Of a stretch of 43,509 nucleotides of DNA, positions 10,901 to 21,172 are shown piece by piece. The DNA comes from Hyphochytrium catenoides (lineage: Eukaryota; Sar; Hyphochytriomycetes; Hyphochytriales; Hyphochytriaceae), in contig FLMG01001075.1 in assembly GCA_900088475.1 (NCBI GenBank), positions 1 through 43,509 on the forward strand, written 5' to 3'. Position 1 is the stretch's first letter, and every line of letters starts with the position of its first letter. The translations under genes and the position numbers were made by a program. The notes beneath the pieces were generated by a model, which worked only from the letters and a program-made list of their open reading frames with translations, ran no database searches and was not told the DNA's origin.

Positions 10901-13392
10901 CGCGAAAAGAAGAGAGCGGGGCACTGCCGAAGATTAAGGGCCCAAAAGCAGCATGCACGAGAGCGCCAGTCACCTGTTGAAGGAACTGTCTCGCCGCTGT
11001 CAAGAAAGGATAGTGAGAGACAATGACGAGGCACTTAGGAGAGTAAACAGCCACAGGCGCGCCCTTCTCTTCCTGGGAAGTAATCCACCCGGGAAGGTTT
11101 CCACTCCGTTTCCTTGACAGAGCAGCCGGCAGGTCTCCACTTCTACTCGCAGCTCTGTCTCTTTCCTCTTTCTCTCCCCCTTCTCCTCCCCCGGGTTTTC
11201 CACCTGGTGCAACGGGCGCATTAAAGAGAGTAACAACCTCAAAAGGAGGAATCTCTTCGTAGAACTTGAGTGCGCTGCCATAGAGCTTGCTTCCCGTTAT
11301 GTTTGTCAGGACAAAGTTAAAGAAGGAGGGCTTCTCATACGAGGCAGAGAGGGAGAAACCCTCAGGGAAGACGAACGATGAGAGGTTGGGAAGAGGGAGA
11401 TCACGATGAGCCTCTAAAGGGAACTTGTCTGTGACAAAGGGAGTGAACTTGAGATCCTCGGGGCCTCGAGAGAGGAAGACTGAGGAGACCACGAGCGTCC
11501 GTCGTGTAAGGATCAAGAGGATAAGTTGTCACCATAAGACAAGCGGAAATTCAAGAAGGCCGAGCATATGTTTATCGAAAGAGAGAGATATGCGACAGGT
11601 GGCAAGGAGAAGGAGAGTCATTGAGCGAGGGAGAGAAGGGGAGAGAGAGAGAAGAAAGGAGCCGTTAGTGACAACCAGCATATGGAAGACTAGGACAGTG
11701 CCAGTGGAGAGCGATGATAGAATGGCGGAAGTGGAACAAAGGGAGACTGGCAACAGGGTTAGAAGACAAGCTATAGATAAGAACGAAAGGGTAGTGAATA
11801 ACGAGCGAGAAGAGCAACACCGAGGCTCCAAAACGGACTGCGACGGGAGATATTGAAGCGGCGGGAGAGACGCAGTGGCTACGGGATACTTGCCATCCTG
11901 CTTGGGGAGCAGTGATCCTCTCCCTACGACCGCAAAGTAGTCCACAAAGCGCTTGGGCAGCGCTCCAACTCCATTTTCTTCCTTTTTCTTCTCCGCTTTC
12001 TTCCCTTTACCTTCCCCCTTCTTTTCTTCCTGGGGCTTGGTATCCGTCTTCTCTTCTTTCTTTCCTTCTTCTTTCTTCTTGATAGAGACGACAGGGGGAG
12101 GGGCAGGAGTAGAATTGCTCTGCTTTCCTGGCTTGTCATCATCCTCAGGTTTCGCGGAGAGGAGAAAAGCTCTCTTCTCATACTTCAGCCGAATCCATTT
12201 CTCCTTAGCGTTTCCATTGTCGCCGCCCTGAGGCTTCTTCATCCCATCAGGGACGTTGGCTTCCCATTTCTGTGCTCCACAACAGAAAGCGCGACATTGT
12301 TTATGTGGAGAGAGAAAGAGAGAAAGTGAAGGCGTGAGGAAGTGCTATCTTGTGAATTCTGGTTAGAGGTGCTCTCTGGGTTTTGTCCCTCTCTCTCTCT
12401 CTCTCTCTTCCGCCTGAGATGCGGGTCTTTTCTGGCTGCCATGCCGTTCTCCTTCTGCTACCTTTCCTTCCTCTTTCTCTCATATGTATCTAAACGGAAT
12501 CCTAGCTTGATAATATACCTCATTAGCTCTTTTGTTGCCCGTGCTCCTGAGGAAGTTTATCTCCTCCGAGGACCAAGGATCGAGAAGAGTTGACTTCACG
12601 CGGGACACGTGAGTCTAAGAGAAGAGAACAAGAGGAGAAGGTCAGGGAGGGGACGGCATAGCGAGTGAAGGATGAAGATAAAGGCATGCAGAGAAGGAGA
12701 ACAGTGGGAGCCTAAGGGAGAGGCAGAGGTGAAGGGAGTTAGAAGATAACTGACAGAGAGGGATGGAAGTGTATGATGCCTATCCCAGGTATGAAGATAA
12801 AGATAGCCTAAGAGAGAAAGAGGAGAGAAGGGTACACCGATGTGTGGCCCTTGGGGATAGATAATGAGATAGAAGAGGGACTTTGGAGAGTAGCAACGAA
12901 GGGTAATCCAGGCTTAGTTAAGAGGGAAGCCGAGCCATTTACCCCTAGTGAGCGATGATAACCCGCGCACTGGAGACAGATAAAGACACCGAAAGTCGTG
13001 GAACTGCCGTACAATGGGGCGATTGAAGTCGAGTGAGCATTGGCCAAAAATCAGAAAGGGAAGACCAACAAAAACGAGCACATACAAGGTCCGACACGAC
13101 CCAGGGAGGCGGAGGCACAACTAGACAGCAGAGAGGAAGGTAGGAGGTGAGACCGGCAGAAAAGAGATGAGCCATAGCGGCTCAAGAAAGGGAATGAGAC
13201 TGGCACCAGAGCTGCTCACAGAGTCTCTCAGCTTGTTGCCTTCCGATGGCTGCCTTTCTCTCCCTTTGGTATTCTCGCCACTTACCTCCAGCTCTCCTCA
13301 GGCAGCGCCTGATCACAGTCGGCACAGCGCTGGTTGGCTGCGTCGTCACAGAAGATTGCGTGAAGCTCCTTTGCCACATTATTGGCTCTCAT
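5000..13392 (-). CDS. ArfGAP-DENN-IQ fusion protein, about 18-19 exons, about 1,400 aa
   Basis: Exons, 5' to 3': 13392-13286, 13003-12943, 12614-12519, 12269-11890, (14-nt microexon near 11685?), 11479-10974, 10632-10531, 10197-10045, 9773-9495, 9276-9052, 8830-8555, 8245-8084, 7930-7649, one uncertain exon near 7600-7480, 7351-7151, 6825-6655, 6387-5905, 5761-5429, 5284-5000. Residues 1-122 are an ArfGAP domain: zinc finger CADC...CLQC, the arginine-finger motif GYHRSLG, THVSRVKST, and the closing EKWIRLKYEKRAFL. The same exon then runs through a Lys/Glu-rich linker into RFVDYFAVVGRG, the start of uDENN (about residue 195). Further DENN motifs are FVFPEGFSL, KLYGSALKFYEE and CLVIVSHYPFL; cDENN PLPPQGHIQ, LFPFVWQGVYIPILP, APVPFFVGL and VVVDLDRN; dDENN FLSSQLFQRFYEER and AKANRN...TPFLDD. 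IQ motifs follow (VTKIQAMYRMHR, ARRIQRAFRAWRR, AVSIQSRVRGH), then coiled-coil tails. ArfGAPs switch off Arf and DENN proteins activate Rabs, so a membrane-traffic role is inferred. The split start ATG is close to the finger, as is usual for ArfGAPs. Confidence 0.9.
7025..7105. repeat. CT-rich microsatellite in an intron
   Basis: CTCT/TGTCTC repeats lie inside the intron between the 7351-7151 and 6825-6655 exons of the minus-strand ArfGAP-DENN gene. The pyrimidine-rich strand here is the non-coding strand, unlike most introns of this window. Confidence 0.85.
9304..9970. repeat. GA-rich low-complexity intron blocks
   Basis: Two GA-rich blocks (about 9304-9370 and 9810-9970) sit in the introns flanking the 9773-9495 exon of the ArfGAP-DENN gene. 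Read on the coding strand they are CT-rich. They generate long spurious open frames of Ser/Leu or Arg/Glu on both strands. Confidence 0.8.
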
Positions 13393-13975
13393 AGTGTCCA
13401 GCTATCAGCGACACCCAACCTTTCCCTCTCAGATCATCACCGGAGAGGCAGAGATAAAAGACGGATGTAGCCAAGAGGACTTAAGATCTATGGCACATGC
13501 AAAGAAGGCCTGGGAGGTCAGAAGTGAAGGAAAACGTAGAGAGAGAAGGTAAGATAAGCGGCCAGCTTATAGTGGGCAATCCGGCTGCCTACAGTCCTTC
13601 GCAGTCCATTTCCCTGGTGGAGAAAGACGAAAGACGAGGAAGACGATTGCGGGCGTATGTCGCTGATCTTATCCTCCTGCAACAAGTCCTCCAACGCTTC
13701 TTCTCTTTCTTTCCAATAGTTGTTGCCATCTCCCTCTCCCTCTCTGTTATTCTTTCACCATCTATCGCCCTCTAGCTTCGTTCGTTCTCTCCTCTCTCTC
13801 TCTCTCGGGCCTGCTCTCCCTCCTCCCCCATCTCCAGCTGCATTTCTGTGCCCATAATCATCCTCTTCTCTCTCTCTTTCTCCCATATTACCCCTCTCCT
13901 TCTCTCTTCATACTCCCCTCTCCCCCTGTCTCTGTTCTCCCTTCGTCTCTTATCTCTGTCTGTCTCTCCTCTCTT

Positions 13976-14024
<49 letters not shown>

Positions 14025-14140
14025 TTCTTTCCTCAGTTGCAGCAGCTTCGTCTATCATCAGATTTCCTCCTCCAACCCCCCAATTCCAGACTCCAGACCC
14101 TCTATGCCTGATATACACATACTAATTCATAATAGGCTCC
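13393..14140. other. 5' flank of the ArfGAP-DENN gene with a (CT)n tract
   Basis: There is no supported gene. A pyrimidine tract covers about 13785-14022 and ends in an almost pure CT run of roughly 40 bases (13980-14020). It lies 400-630 bases upstream of the ArfGAP-DENN start codon on the non-coding strand, so it reads as GA on the coding strand. It could be promoter-proximal or part of a 5' untranslated intron; the sequence does not decide this. Confidence 0.6.
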
Positions 14141-14379
14141 ACATATATTGATATTATTCCAGACTAGGTTTTGAGTGCAGTATGTAACGGACGAACGGAG
14201 GAGAAGACAGAAAAATAGTTTCAAAGGCCAGCTTGTCCACCTGCACGAGAAAGGATGAGAGCAGACGCTGGAGCGCGTTGGCGAGAGGAGAAGAATGTAG
14301 GCTCAAGAAGAGTCTCCTTTGCTTGAAGCAGGCACTACAGTAAGACAATGGATTGAGCAACGGGAAAGTATTTTGAAGC

Positions 14380-14838
14380 CTCTTGTTGGTCTCTCATCGA
14401 GCGAAGGGGATCCCCGCCTGTTCTGCAGAGTGGAAGACACAGACTCAAGCTTTTTTGTCTGCATTACAAGCGACGATCGTGTCGGGTGATCAACAAGAGG
14501 CTTCACAATATTGTCCAGCGTCTCTTTCCATGGTCTTGGTGCCGGCTTCAAGCCATAGAGACTCTTTTTGAGCTTACATACTTTTCCTTCATTTCCATCC
14601 TCAGGTACAGCGTGTCCTTAAGGTCTTAAGGGTAACTTCAAACAAGTTTCCCGTGAAGATCCTCATAGAGAAAAGCAGTAGTGATATCCATCTCATAAAG
14701 CTCTAGTTCCTCATTGCGGCTATCACAAGCAAGCAACGAACCATCGTACGTAGTTGACCACTGGGGAAAAGGTTTCTGTGTGATCATACCAGTCGAGTAG
14801 TCAACTATGTACCGCTCAATGCTTTCATCACTGCCTCA
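14380..14838 (-). pseudogene. Copia reverse transcriptase fragment, frameshifted
   Basis: Motifs of the Ty1/copia polymerase appear in order but in different frames. TFSPVVNY is followed by a frame change, then the catalytic-region motif YEMDITTAFLYEDLHG, then a stop and another frame change, and finally KKSLYGLKPAPRPW. The YVDD active-site box is not recognisable downstream. The fragment cannot encode an active enzyme. Confidence 0.85.
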
Positions 14839-14847
14839 GCTGGGCGG

Positions 14848-15157
14848 TCTCCCATATTCGTCTTTTGGAGTATCCCATACCTCCGCAGCAGTCTTCACTC
14901 CGATGACATCGTAGAACATCAAAGGCGTGAACGTTGAGAGGATGACACCTTGGGCGGCATCATTCCTTCTGCTCCAATCGCCATAGTCCTTTCCTCCAGT
15001 GGCTGGTGGAGTTTCGCAATTTCCGTCATCGCTCACAATCGACCAGAGCTTCCTCTGCTTGAGAGAGGGCATTACCAGCTCTCGCCACACGCGATAATTC
15101 CGGCCCGTAAGCTTAGGGATGCTCTCAGCAGGGTCTGCTCCATCGTCGTCGTAGGTG
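14848..15157 (-). pseudogene. Copia gag fragment
   Basis: The reading is continuous over about 100 codons, with the Copia gag landmarks NYRVWRELV, KLWSIVSDD, WSRRNDAAQGVILSTFTP and EVWDTPKDEYG. A stop codon lies just upstream of the recognisable region, so no start codon can be assigned. The zinc knuckle (CCHC) that normally follows gag is absent, because the reverse-transcriptase remnant starts right after it. Confidence 0.85.
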
Positions 15158-15442
15158 CTACCATCGTTGTCCTGTCACTTACAGCGTCCTAATTTAAAGC
15201 GACAAGGTGAAAGTGAAGATAACGGCAAGAGTAATAGATCAGAGAAAGAGAGAGGCCAGAGAGATAGAGTAGCGACGGAGAGAACGTAGAAATCATCGCG
15301 AGAAGGAGGTCGACGAGGCGACAAAATGGCAGGGAGAGAGAGAGAGACCAAAGGAAGAGGGAGAACGGAGGCCATAAAGATTACGGAGATATCTGCGATC
15401 CCTGAGGTTTGGAGGAGCAAGAGAGTAGAACCAGAATAGCTT
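15158..15442. other. Low-complexity spacer
   Basis: This is GA-rich sequence (coding strand CT-rich) between the copia relic and the small gene to its right. No gene, RNA or clear long terminal repeat is seen. Confidence 0.5.
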
Positions 15443-15943
15443 TTATCGGCGCTGCCAGAAGCTGTAACCCATCGCCACTGGCTTGAGAGGGGAAAGAGTC
15501 TCAGGAACAAAGTCTACAGGCGGGCCATTGATAGTTCTTTGAGAAAATGGATCTATAAAGATTACACAGGCTTAACAAATGAACGACCTTGAGAGCTACT
15601 CAGAAACCACAGTGTCCGACATGCTTCCCGGCGGTTGAGAGCTGTCGTAGCTTTTTGGAACTTCTCCTTGGTCGTTATTACCCTCCGTTCTTCCATCTCT
15701 CTCATCTTTCCCCCGCGTCTCTCCTCGTTCGTCCATAGCTGCCTTAGCTAGCCATGTCACGCCTCTAGCATCTTCTCAAGTCTCTTAATACCTAATAGGG
15801 AGAGATATGGTCTCGAGGGACTGAAGAACCGTGTTATAGTCCTCTTTGTCGGTCAGCCTGCACTCGTTGTTGACCCTCGCTTTCAACGCCATCACGCGCG
15901 CAGAAGGTAGTTGCAGGAGAAGAAGAGAGAAAGAATCTGACAT
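15443..15943 (-). CDS. Small hypothetical protein, 3 exons, about 138 aa
   Basis: Exons 15943-15792, 15742-15588 and 15552-15443 join in phase (152 + 155 + 110 nt) to give 138 codons and a stop, starting from an ATG at 15943. A second in-frame ATG at 15892 (MALKARVNNECRL) may be the true start, because the first 17 residues are Ser/Leu-rich. The middle is a charged helix (KMREMEERRVITTKEKFQ) with NRREACRTLWFL. The C-terminus reads PPVDFVPETLSPLKPVAMG and ends in FWQRR. I do not recognise the family. There is no signal peptide or clear membrane segment. The small size and the basic, aromatic tail would suit a subunit of a larger assembly, which is speculation. Both introns are unusually short (49 and 35 bases). 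Confidence 0.6.
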
Positions 15944-16282
15944 ATTGGCTGCTAATCCATGGCTAAGGACTCAACGCAGGGACTTGACAGACGCGAGGTG
16001 AGTGTGGGCTGGGGAGAGAGTCCATATTAAGCTCCAACGCCTTGTCACAAATGCCATCCATCGCTCCGTTTTTATATACAATGTGAGAACAGAGCGCCTC
16101 ATGCCCCAACAAATAGAGCGAAAGAGAGGTAGAGGTAGCACAATTTGGAAAGAGGCTAGGAAGAGAGAGTCGTTAGCGCGGGAAGAAGCTCCGAGAAAGA
16201 GAAAGACACAGAGGTGAGCTACCGGGCCGTCGCGCGAATGAGGTGAAAATCTTTCGCCCTTTCTCCATGCCAAAACGTGTCT
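15944..16282. other. Spacer between small gene and tetraspanin
   Basis: By position this is the tetraspanin 3' untranslated region and the promoter of the small downstream minus-strand gene. No motif is recognised. Confidence 0.5.
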
Positions 16283-19200
16283 TCAGCCTACTGCTGTTGG
16301 CGATGCGGCTATACCAGAAGATGAAGTGGTCTGCTTTTGCTCTTTCTTTTCTTCTCGTTTGGTGGGCTTTATCTCCACCTTTGGCCTCTGGAAGGGTAGA
16401 GCGGGTCCGATGGGGAGATCCTCATCTTTCTCTGGCTCAATCTTGGCCTCCTTCTTGAGATGGAGAAGATGGAGAGGGAGCACATCTTCATCCTTTCGCT
16501 TGAAGAACAGAATGCAGGAAAGAACCGCACAGATGATCTGCTTTCAAGAGGAGTACGAAAAGCATGGGTAGAGTCAGCAGAAAAACAATGAAATGTAGAG
16601 AAGCAGGAAAGGAGTGTGAAGCTGTTTACAGTGCTAGCGAGTTGCCAGCGTGAGGTGAACAGCAAGGGATAGATATCTTGAAGGCACAGTGCTAGGCAAA
16701 GAACCATAATGAGAAATGCACAAGAACGGGAATGGGAGGTGAGCTTACAGGGACGCTGGTGAGGCCCAGAATGGCACTTGCACGTGGCCTCAGCTGTTTC
16801 GACCAGAAGGGATAGTGGAGGGAACAAGGAGATGGAGGGGTTAAGGATTAGGCTTTCTCAGTGAGCTCTGCTTCTCATCCTCAGAGTGTTGTCAGTAGGC
16901 CTTACCTCTCCCTCTAGGTAGAAATAGAGTGAATCAGAGCACCTGGTAAGGAGCCAGAAATGTCAGCTGTACGGGGTGGTGCAAGTAGAGACTGAAGATG
17001 AAGACGCCAAAAAGAAAGAACCCAGGGCCAAACAAATACGACTAAAGTGGAAGAGCCGCGGATTCACTCATCTGGCACGGAGAAGAAACAGAAAAGACAA
17101 AGAAAGATGCTGCTACATATGCTCTACGGTCGAGTAGTGGCTGAATCAAGGTAGGAGCTAAGTGGCCGACAGCGCAGCTGGTCCAGCGAATCGTTCAAAA
17201 AGAGGGCGCAAGGTCATACCATAAAGCGAGGCGGGTTGGTCACTTACCCTTTAGAGAGGACAGAAACGTCGTCTTGACCGCAGGAGCCAAGAGGCAGCTC
17301 ATAAGGACAGCCCATCGCTGCCGGCGGGAACTCCGTTGTGTTGAATAGAACACACTCGTCCGTCCGCGGGTAAAGAGGTTTCTTGAAGGATTATAAGGTG
17401 AGAGGGGCCACACATTACACCAGGAGTAAGAGACAGGCGTCATGATGTAGAAAGGAGTGAGAATCAGGGAGACAGCAAACTAGAGAGGATATCAAGGCAA
17501 AAGGCAAGCCATATCATGTAAGAAAGCCAGCCACGCTGGATAGCAGAGGTGAGAAGAGAAAGAGAAGGACAAATGCACAGGGTAAGCGATAGACAGGGAA
17601 ATGCACTATTGACTCACCACTGAGCCGCAGAAACCTCTTTGATTGACGCTAAGGTTCTTTGCAAAGAAATACTGATCCGTGGGAATATAGCTAGGAAACT
17701 CTGTCGGGTCCACCTTCAGGCATCGGTAACGTTAGAGCCGTGGGGAGTGAGCTTATTGTGCTAAGAAGGCAATGGCCACAAAGGATCAATGGGAGAAATA
17801 GGAACAAGCCAAGCGAAGGAGCTGACCTTGATAGCGAGAAAGATACAGCGAGGGAGAGAGAGAGGGGAGAGATAGATAGATTCGGCAGAGAGAGACAGAC
17901 AGACAGACAGACAGCAAGAGAGAAAGGGAGATGGGTAGAATGGAGACAGGAGAGTTCGAGGAAGTTAGACTAAGTGCCTACCACGCATTGCATAGGAACC
18001 CCAAAGCCGCAGCAATCATTATCAAACTGGAGTCTACGAGCGATCTGCCAGACATACCAGTGAAGGCGTGTTACCAAGAAGAACATCTTAACCTTTTTTG
18101 GGGGGCCTGCATCTTTGCTCACGTCTCGTCCGACGGCACTCTCCAGAAGGTGGCCACCTCTCTTCACTACGCCAATCTCTCTGTCGCACGCCGTTCCGCT
18201 CCCACAAGTAAGTGTCTCTACTTCCGGCTCTTCCCTCTGGGCCCGCTATTGTCTGTCTCTACTTTGGCGGCTTACATCTCTCTCTTGGTTGCATTCCTCC
18301 TCTGTCTCTAGCTCTTATTGTCTACCTCTCTTGCGACATAGCCCCTAGCTCTCCCCGCTCATCTGTCGTTTAGTATCCCAAAATAGCGCTAGGCTATCAC
18401 CATTCTGCGCTGCTTACCCGGTTTGCCCGAGGGATGTCTGAGGAGTCAAAGAACAGCCTCCTCCACGCCAGACCAAGCGCCGCATAGAAATCGCTCTGAC
18501 AAGCACAAAAACTTAGACTCCTCTACCTTCGCGCTGAGGTTCTACTACCATCACTCTCGTCAAAATGTATACTGCCTACCTTATAGTACTCCTGACAGAC
18601 TTTGTGGTTGAAGTTTCCCTAAGGAGATGAGGAGGACCCAGGGTTATGTGAGAACGTGATAGCATAGCAAAGCAATCTAGAGGAAGCACTTAGCACTCAG
18701 GCTTTGATAATGGACAGCAAAGCCTGGATGCTTAGATCAGGAGAGATCAGATCAGTCTCAACGCTTCATACACACGATGAAAGCTGGCCAGAATGAAAGT
18801 CTACTTAGGCTAGGAACAACCTGGGTCGAGCAGAAGGTCAACGTCTGCTGAGGAAATGGTGCAACGGCGGCACTCCTAGCGAGACCGCCAAGTAGCCACT
18901 GCAGGCAGACGATCCCGATGAGACCTGCAAAGTACTGAACAAGACCAGAGAGAGTCAGGCTAGCCTCGTTAAGAGGAAGTAAAGAGCATTGCCAGGCAGG
19001 GCCAGGCAATAGGAACCAGCACGTTTGTCGAGAGAGACAGAGGGGAAGAGAGTAGAGAGCGAGAACTGAAGAGAACAAAAGAGATCTGCATGGTGGGAGA
19101 GCATTGTAGGTCATTTCAGCTCTTGTCTTACATAAATAAGGACACACTTGTTATGCTTCTTGGCTGACCAAACGCCCAGTGCGATAGGGACGGGGTAGAG

Positions 19201-19810
19201 CAGAGAGATGAAAATGATGCCTGCCGCAGAGCCAGAAAGTTGATGATTCTTTGTAAGTCATTAGAGGCAGGCGGCGTACATAAGCAGAGGAAGGAGAAAA
19301 AGAGAGACAGAGAAGAAGAAATGGGAAGAGTTTCAAAGGGAGAAAGAGGAAGTCGGAGGAACACAGTGGATGGAGAGTGAGAAGAGAACAGAGAGGGAAA
19401 CGGACGAGACAGTTCAAGAGAGAGACAGCGACAGAGAGAGGGAGAGAGAAAACCAGCGCGAGCGAGAGAGTCTGCAGAAGCACAGCAAAACAGAGTAATC
19501 AGAGAAGAGACAAGCAGAGAGCAGACCCATACCGGATCCTGTACTCTTGACACTAGACCCAAAGCCCAAATGCAGATAGTCAGACTGGCTAATCTCGACG
19601 CCCATCGAGAAGATCGCGATGGCAGCAATCTGGACAGTAGATTGTAAGAGGTTATGAAGAAGGATGAAAGACAAAAATACGATCAGAATCAAGAGGAAGA
19701 GAGACATGAGGAGACTGACAGAGACATGGAGCGAGAGAAAGGCAAGCGAGCGAGCGAGCGAGAGAGAGAGAACAGTCCGATAGGCAGACAGATAGAGCAA
19801 GAGCAAAAGA

Positions 19811-19869
<59 letters not shown>

Positions 19870-19972
19870 GTTTTTGAAGTACAGCGGAAGATTGACATCC
19901 ACTAAGACTTACAGCGAGAACAAGGTTCATGAAGAGAAGGTAGAAGACGATGTTCTCCTTGAGACAGAACAT
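16283..19972 (-). CDS. Tetraspanin, 11 exons, 356 aa
   Basis: Exons 19972-19913, 19629-19533, 19220-19132, 18934-18821, 18495-18418, 18044-17982, 17713-17618, 17381-17248, 16942-16906, 16793-16749 and 16540-16283 join in phase (1,071 nt). Tetraspanins are four-span membrane organisers of the plasma membrane and endosomes. Seen: TM1 about residues 7-34 (IVFYLLFMNLVLA, then AIAIFSMGVEI), TM2 about 53-70 (GIIFISLLYPVPIALGVW), the short KKHNK loop, and TM3 about 77-99. A large extracellular loop follows with the diagnostic CCG motif (RLQFDNDCCGFG, Cys157-Cys158), later cysteines in GFCG, DEC, MGCPYEL and SCG, and the closing GCSDSLYFYLEGE. TM4 is about 260-284 (ASAILGLTSVP, IICAVLSCILFF). The 70-residue cytosolic tail is long and Lys/Glu/Pro-rich for the family. 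No close subfamily can be named. Confidence 0.92.
19735..19866. repeat. (GA)n microsatellite in tetraspanin intron 1
   Basis: A nearly pure GA run of about 50 bases (19817-19866) is preceded by gcgagcgagcga repeats. It lies in the first intron of the minus-strand tetraspanin gene and reads as CT on the coding strand. Confidence 0.9.
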
Positions 19973-20322
19973 GGCTCCCGCGCTTGCGGCGTTTGGACGC
20001 AAAAGCCCCACTCTATGGTCCTAGGGCGATCATAGTACCGTGTGGGAGAGAAGGAAGTAACCCGATCAGTTGCTCTTCTCTACCTTACCCAGAAGTCGGC
20101 ACTTGAATCCCTAATAGTCAAGACAAGAAGGGAAAGAAGACAACTTCTGGGACAGATGAGAGAGAGCTGCAGCCATAGCAGCGCCTTTGCTACTTGAAGG
20201 TGGAGAGGAGACGGGGAGAAAGAAGGGCAATTCAGAGAGGGGTCCAGAGAGGTGAAGGAGAGAGAGCGCGAAGAGAGATAGGAAATAGAGGGCGAGATGA
20301 GAGGAAGAGAGATAAGAAGAGA

Positions 20323-20375
<53 letters not shown>

Positions 20376-21172
20376 AAGAGTGAGAGAGAGAGAGAGAGAG
20401 AGACGGAGGAGGAGCTGAAGGCAGACAAAAGACAAAAGAGGGTGAGCAACAGCGGGAGTAAGGTGCGGTGGGAGAGAGCAAGAAGCCACCAGTAAGCGCC
20501 TCAGTGATGGGAAGACTAAGGCCTCTCTACCACTTCCATGTAACGAACACGTTCAAGAGGATGATGGATAGATTTCAGAGGCCCTCAGGATTTCAGGACA
20601 AAAGTCCAGAATTAAGTCATTATATTAGACCGCCCCTTAATTTCCAGAATTCCGTCGGTATGAAATGTTTCAATGTAAATAAATTCTCTTAGGTTATCAT
20701 GCAAATGCACTTGGTGCACTCCTTTGGGCCTGTCCAGGATTGTCATAGAAAGTGGCAGCGTCCAAGGCCCGCGTTCTCTAGAGATGAAGAGATGTCGTGT
20801 CAGGACCATCAATGAGCCATAAGAGCGCTGGAATCTTTGGCCTACTACTTAGAGAAATCGAGGTAACTCGCTTCTACCAGACCATGGCAGAAGGCGATTG
20901 ATGTTAACTCGTAGTTAGACAGGAATGCCTGAGACAGAGACAAGCTGACAGCAAAGGAGTAAGAGAAGTCGTAGATAATAATGAACGAACTGGAGGCCAG
21001 TTGGCTAGAAGTCACGGAACTGCCAGTAGTACTGTTTTAGTGAATATACAGAGTAGTTAAACGAGCTAATCCTATGAAGCTTGTCCTAAGAGACAAAGTC
21101 TCTGTAAAACTCTTCCCCCAATGCTGCTACATTCATCTTTCTATGTTCCTGGGAAAGCACGATCCATCGCAG
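19973..21172. other. Intergenic with (GA)n tract
   Basis: No gene is supported. 20322-20402 is a long GA microsatellite, and the rest is ordinary sequence with short open frames only. By position it contains the tetraspanin promoter or 5' untranslated region and the 3' end of the upstream minus-strand gene. Confidence 0.55.
20322..20402. repeat. (GA)n microsatellite
   Basis: About 80 bases of GAGA with rare interruptions lie upstream of the tetraspanin first exon. Confidence 0.9.

Larger units (their letters stand above)
14303..15157 (-). mobile_element. Degenerate Ty1/copia retrotransposon relic (gag + reverse transcriptase)
   Basis: On the minus strand, 15157-14840 encodes a copia-type gag (UBN2/DUF4219-like) segment: KLTGRNYRVWRELVMPSL, an IVSDD stretch and the typical end AAEVWDTPKDEYGRP. 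Immediately after it, 14835-14390 shows copia reverse-transcriptase pieces in three frames: TFSPVVNY, then LELYEMDITTAFLYEDLHG, then VCKLKKSLYGLKPAPRPW. Gag is followed directly by RT, so the protease and integrase are gone. The RT core is broken by frameshifts and in-frame stops. RNase H and long terminal repeats were not found. This is a dead internal fragment between two host genes. Confidence 0.85.

Noticed and set aside
13980-14022. Possible CRISPR or telomere-like repeat
   Set aside because: It is a simple CT dinucleotide run with no spacer structure; other such runs across the window are ordinary microsatellites.
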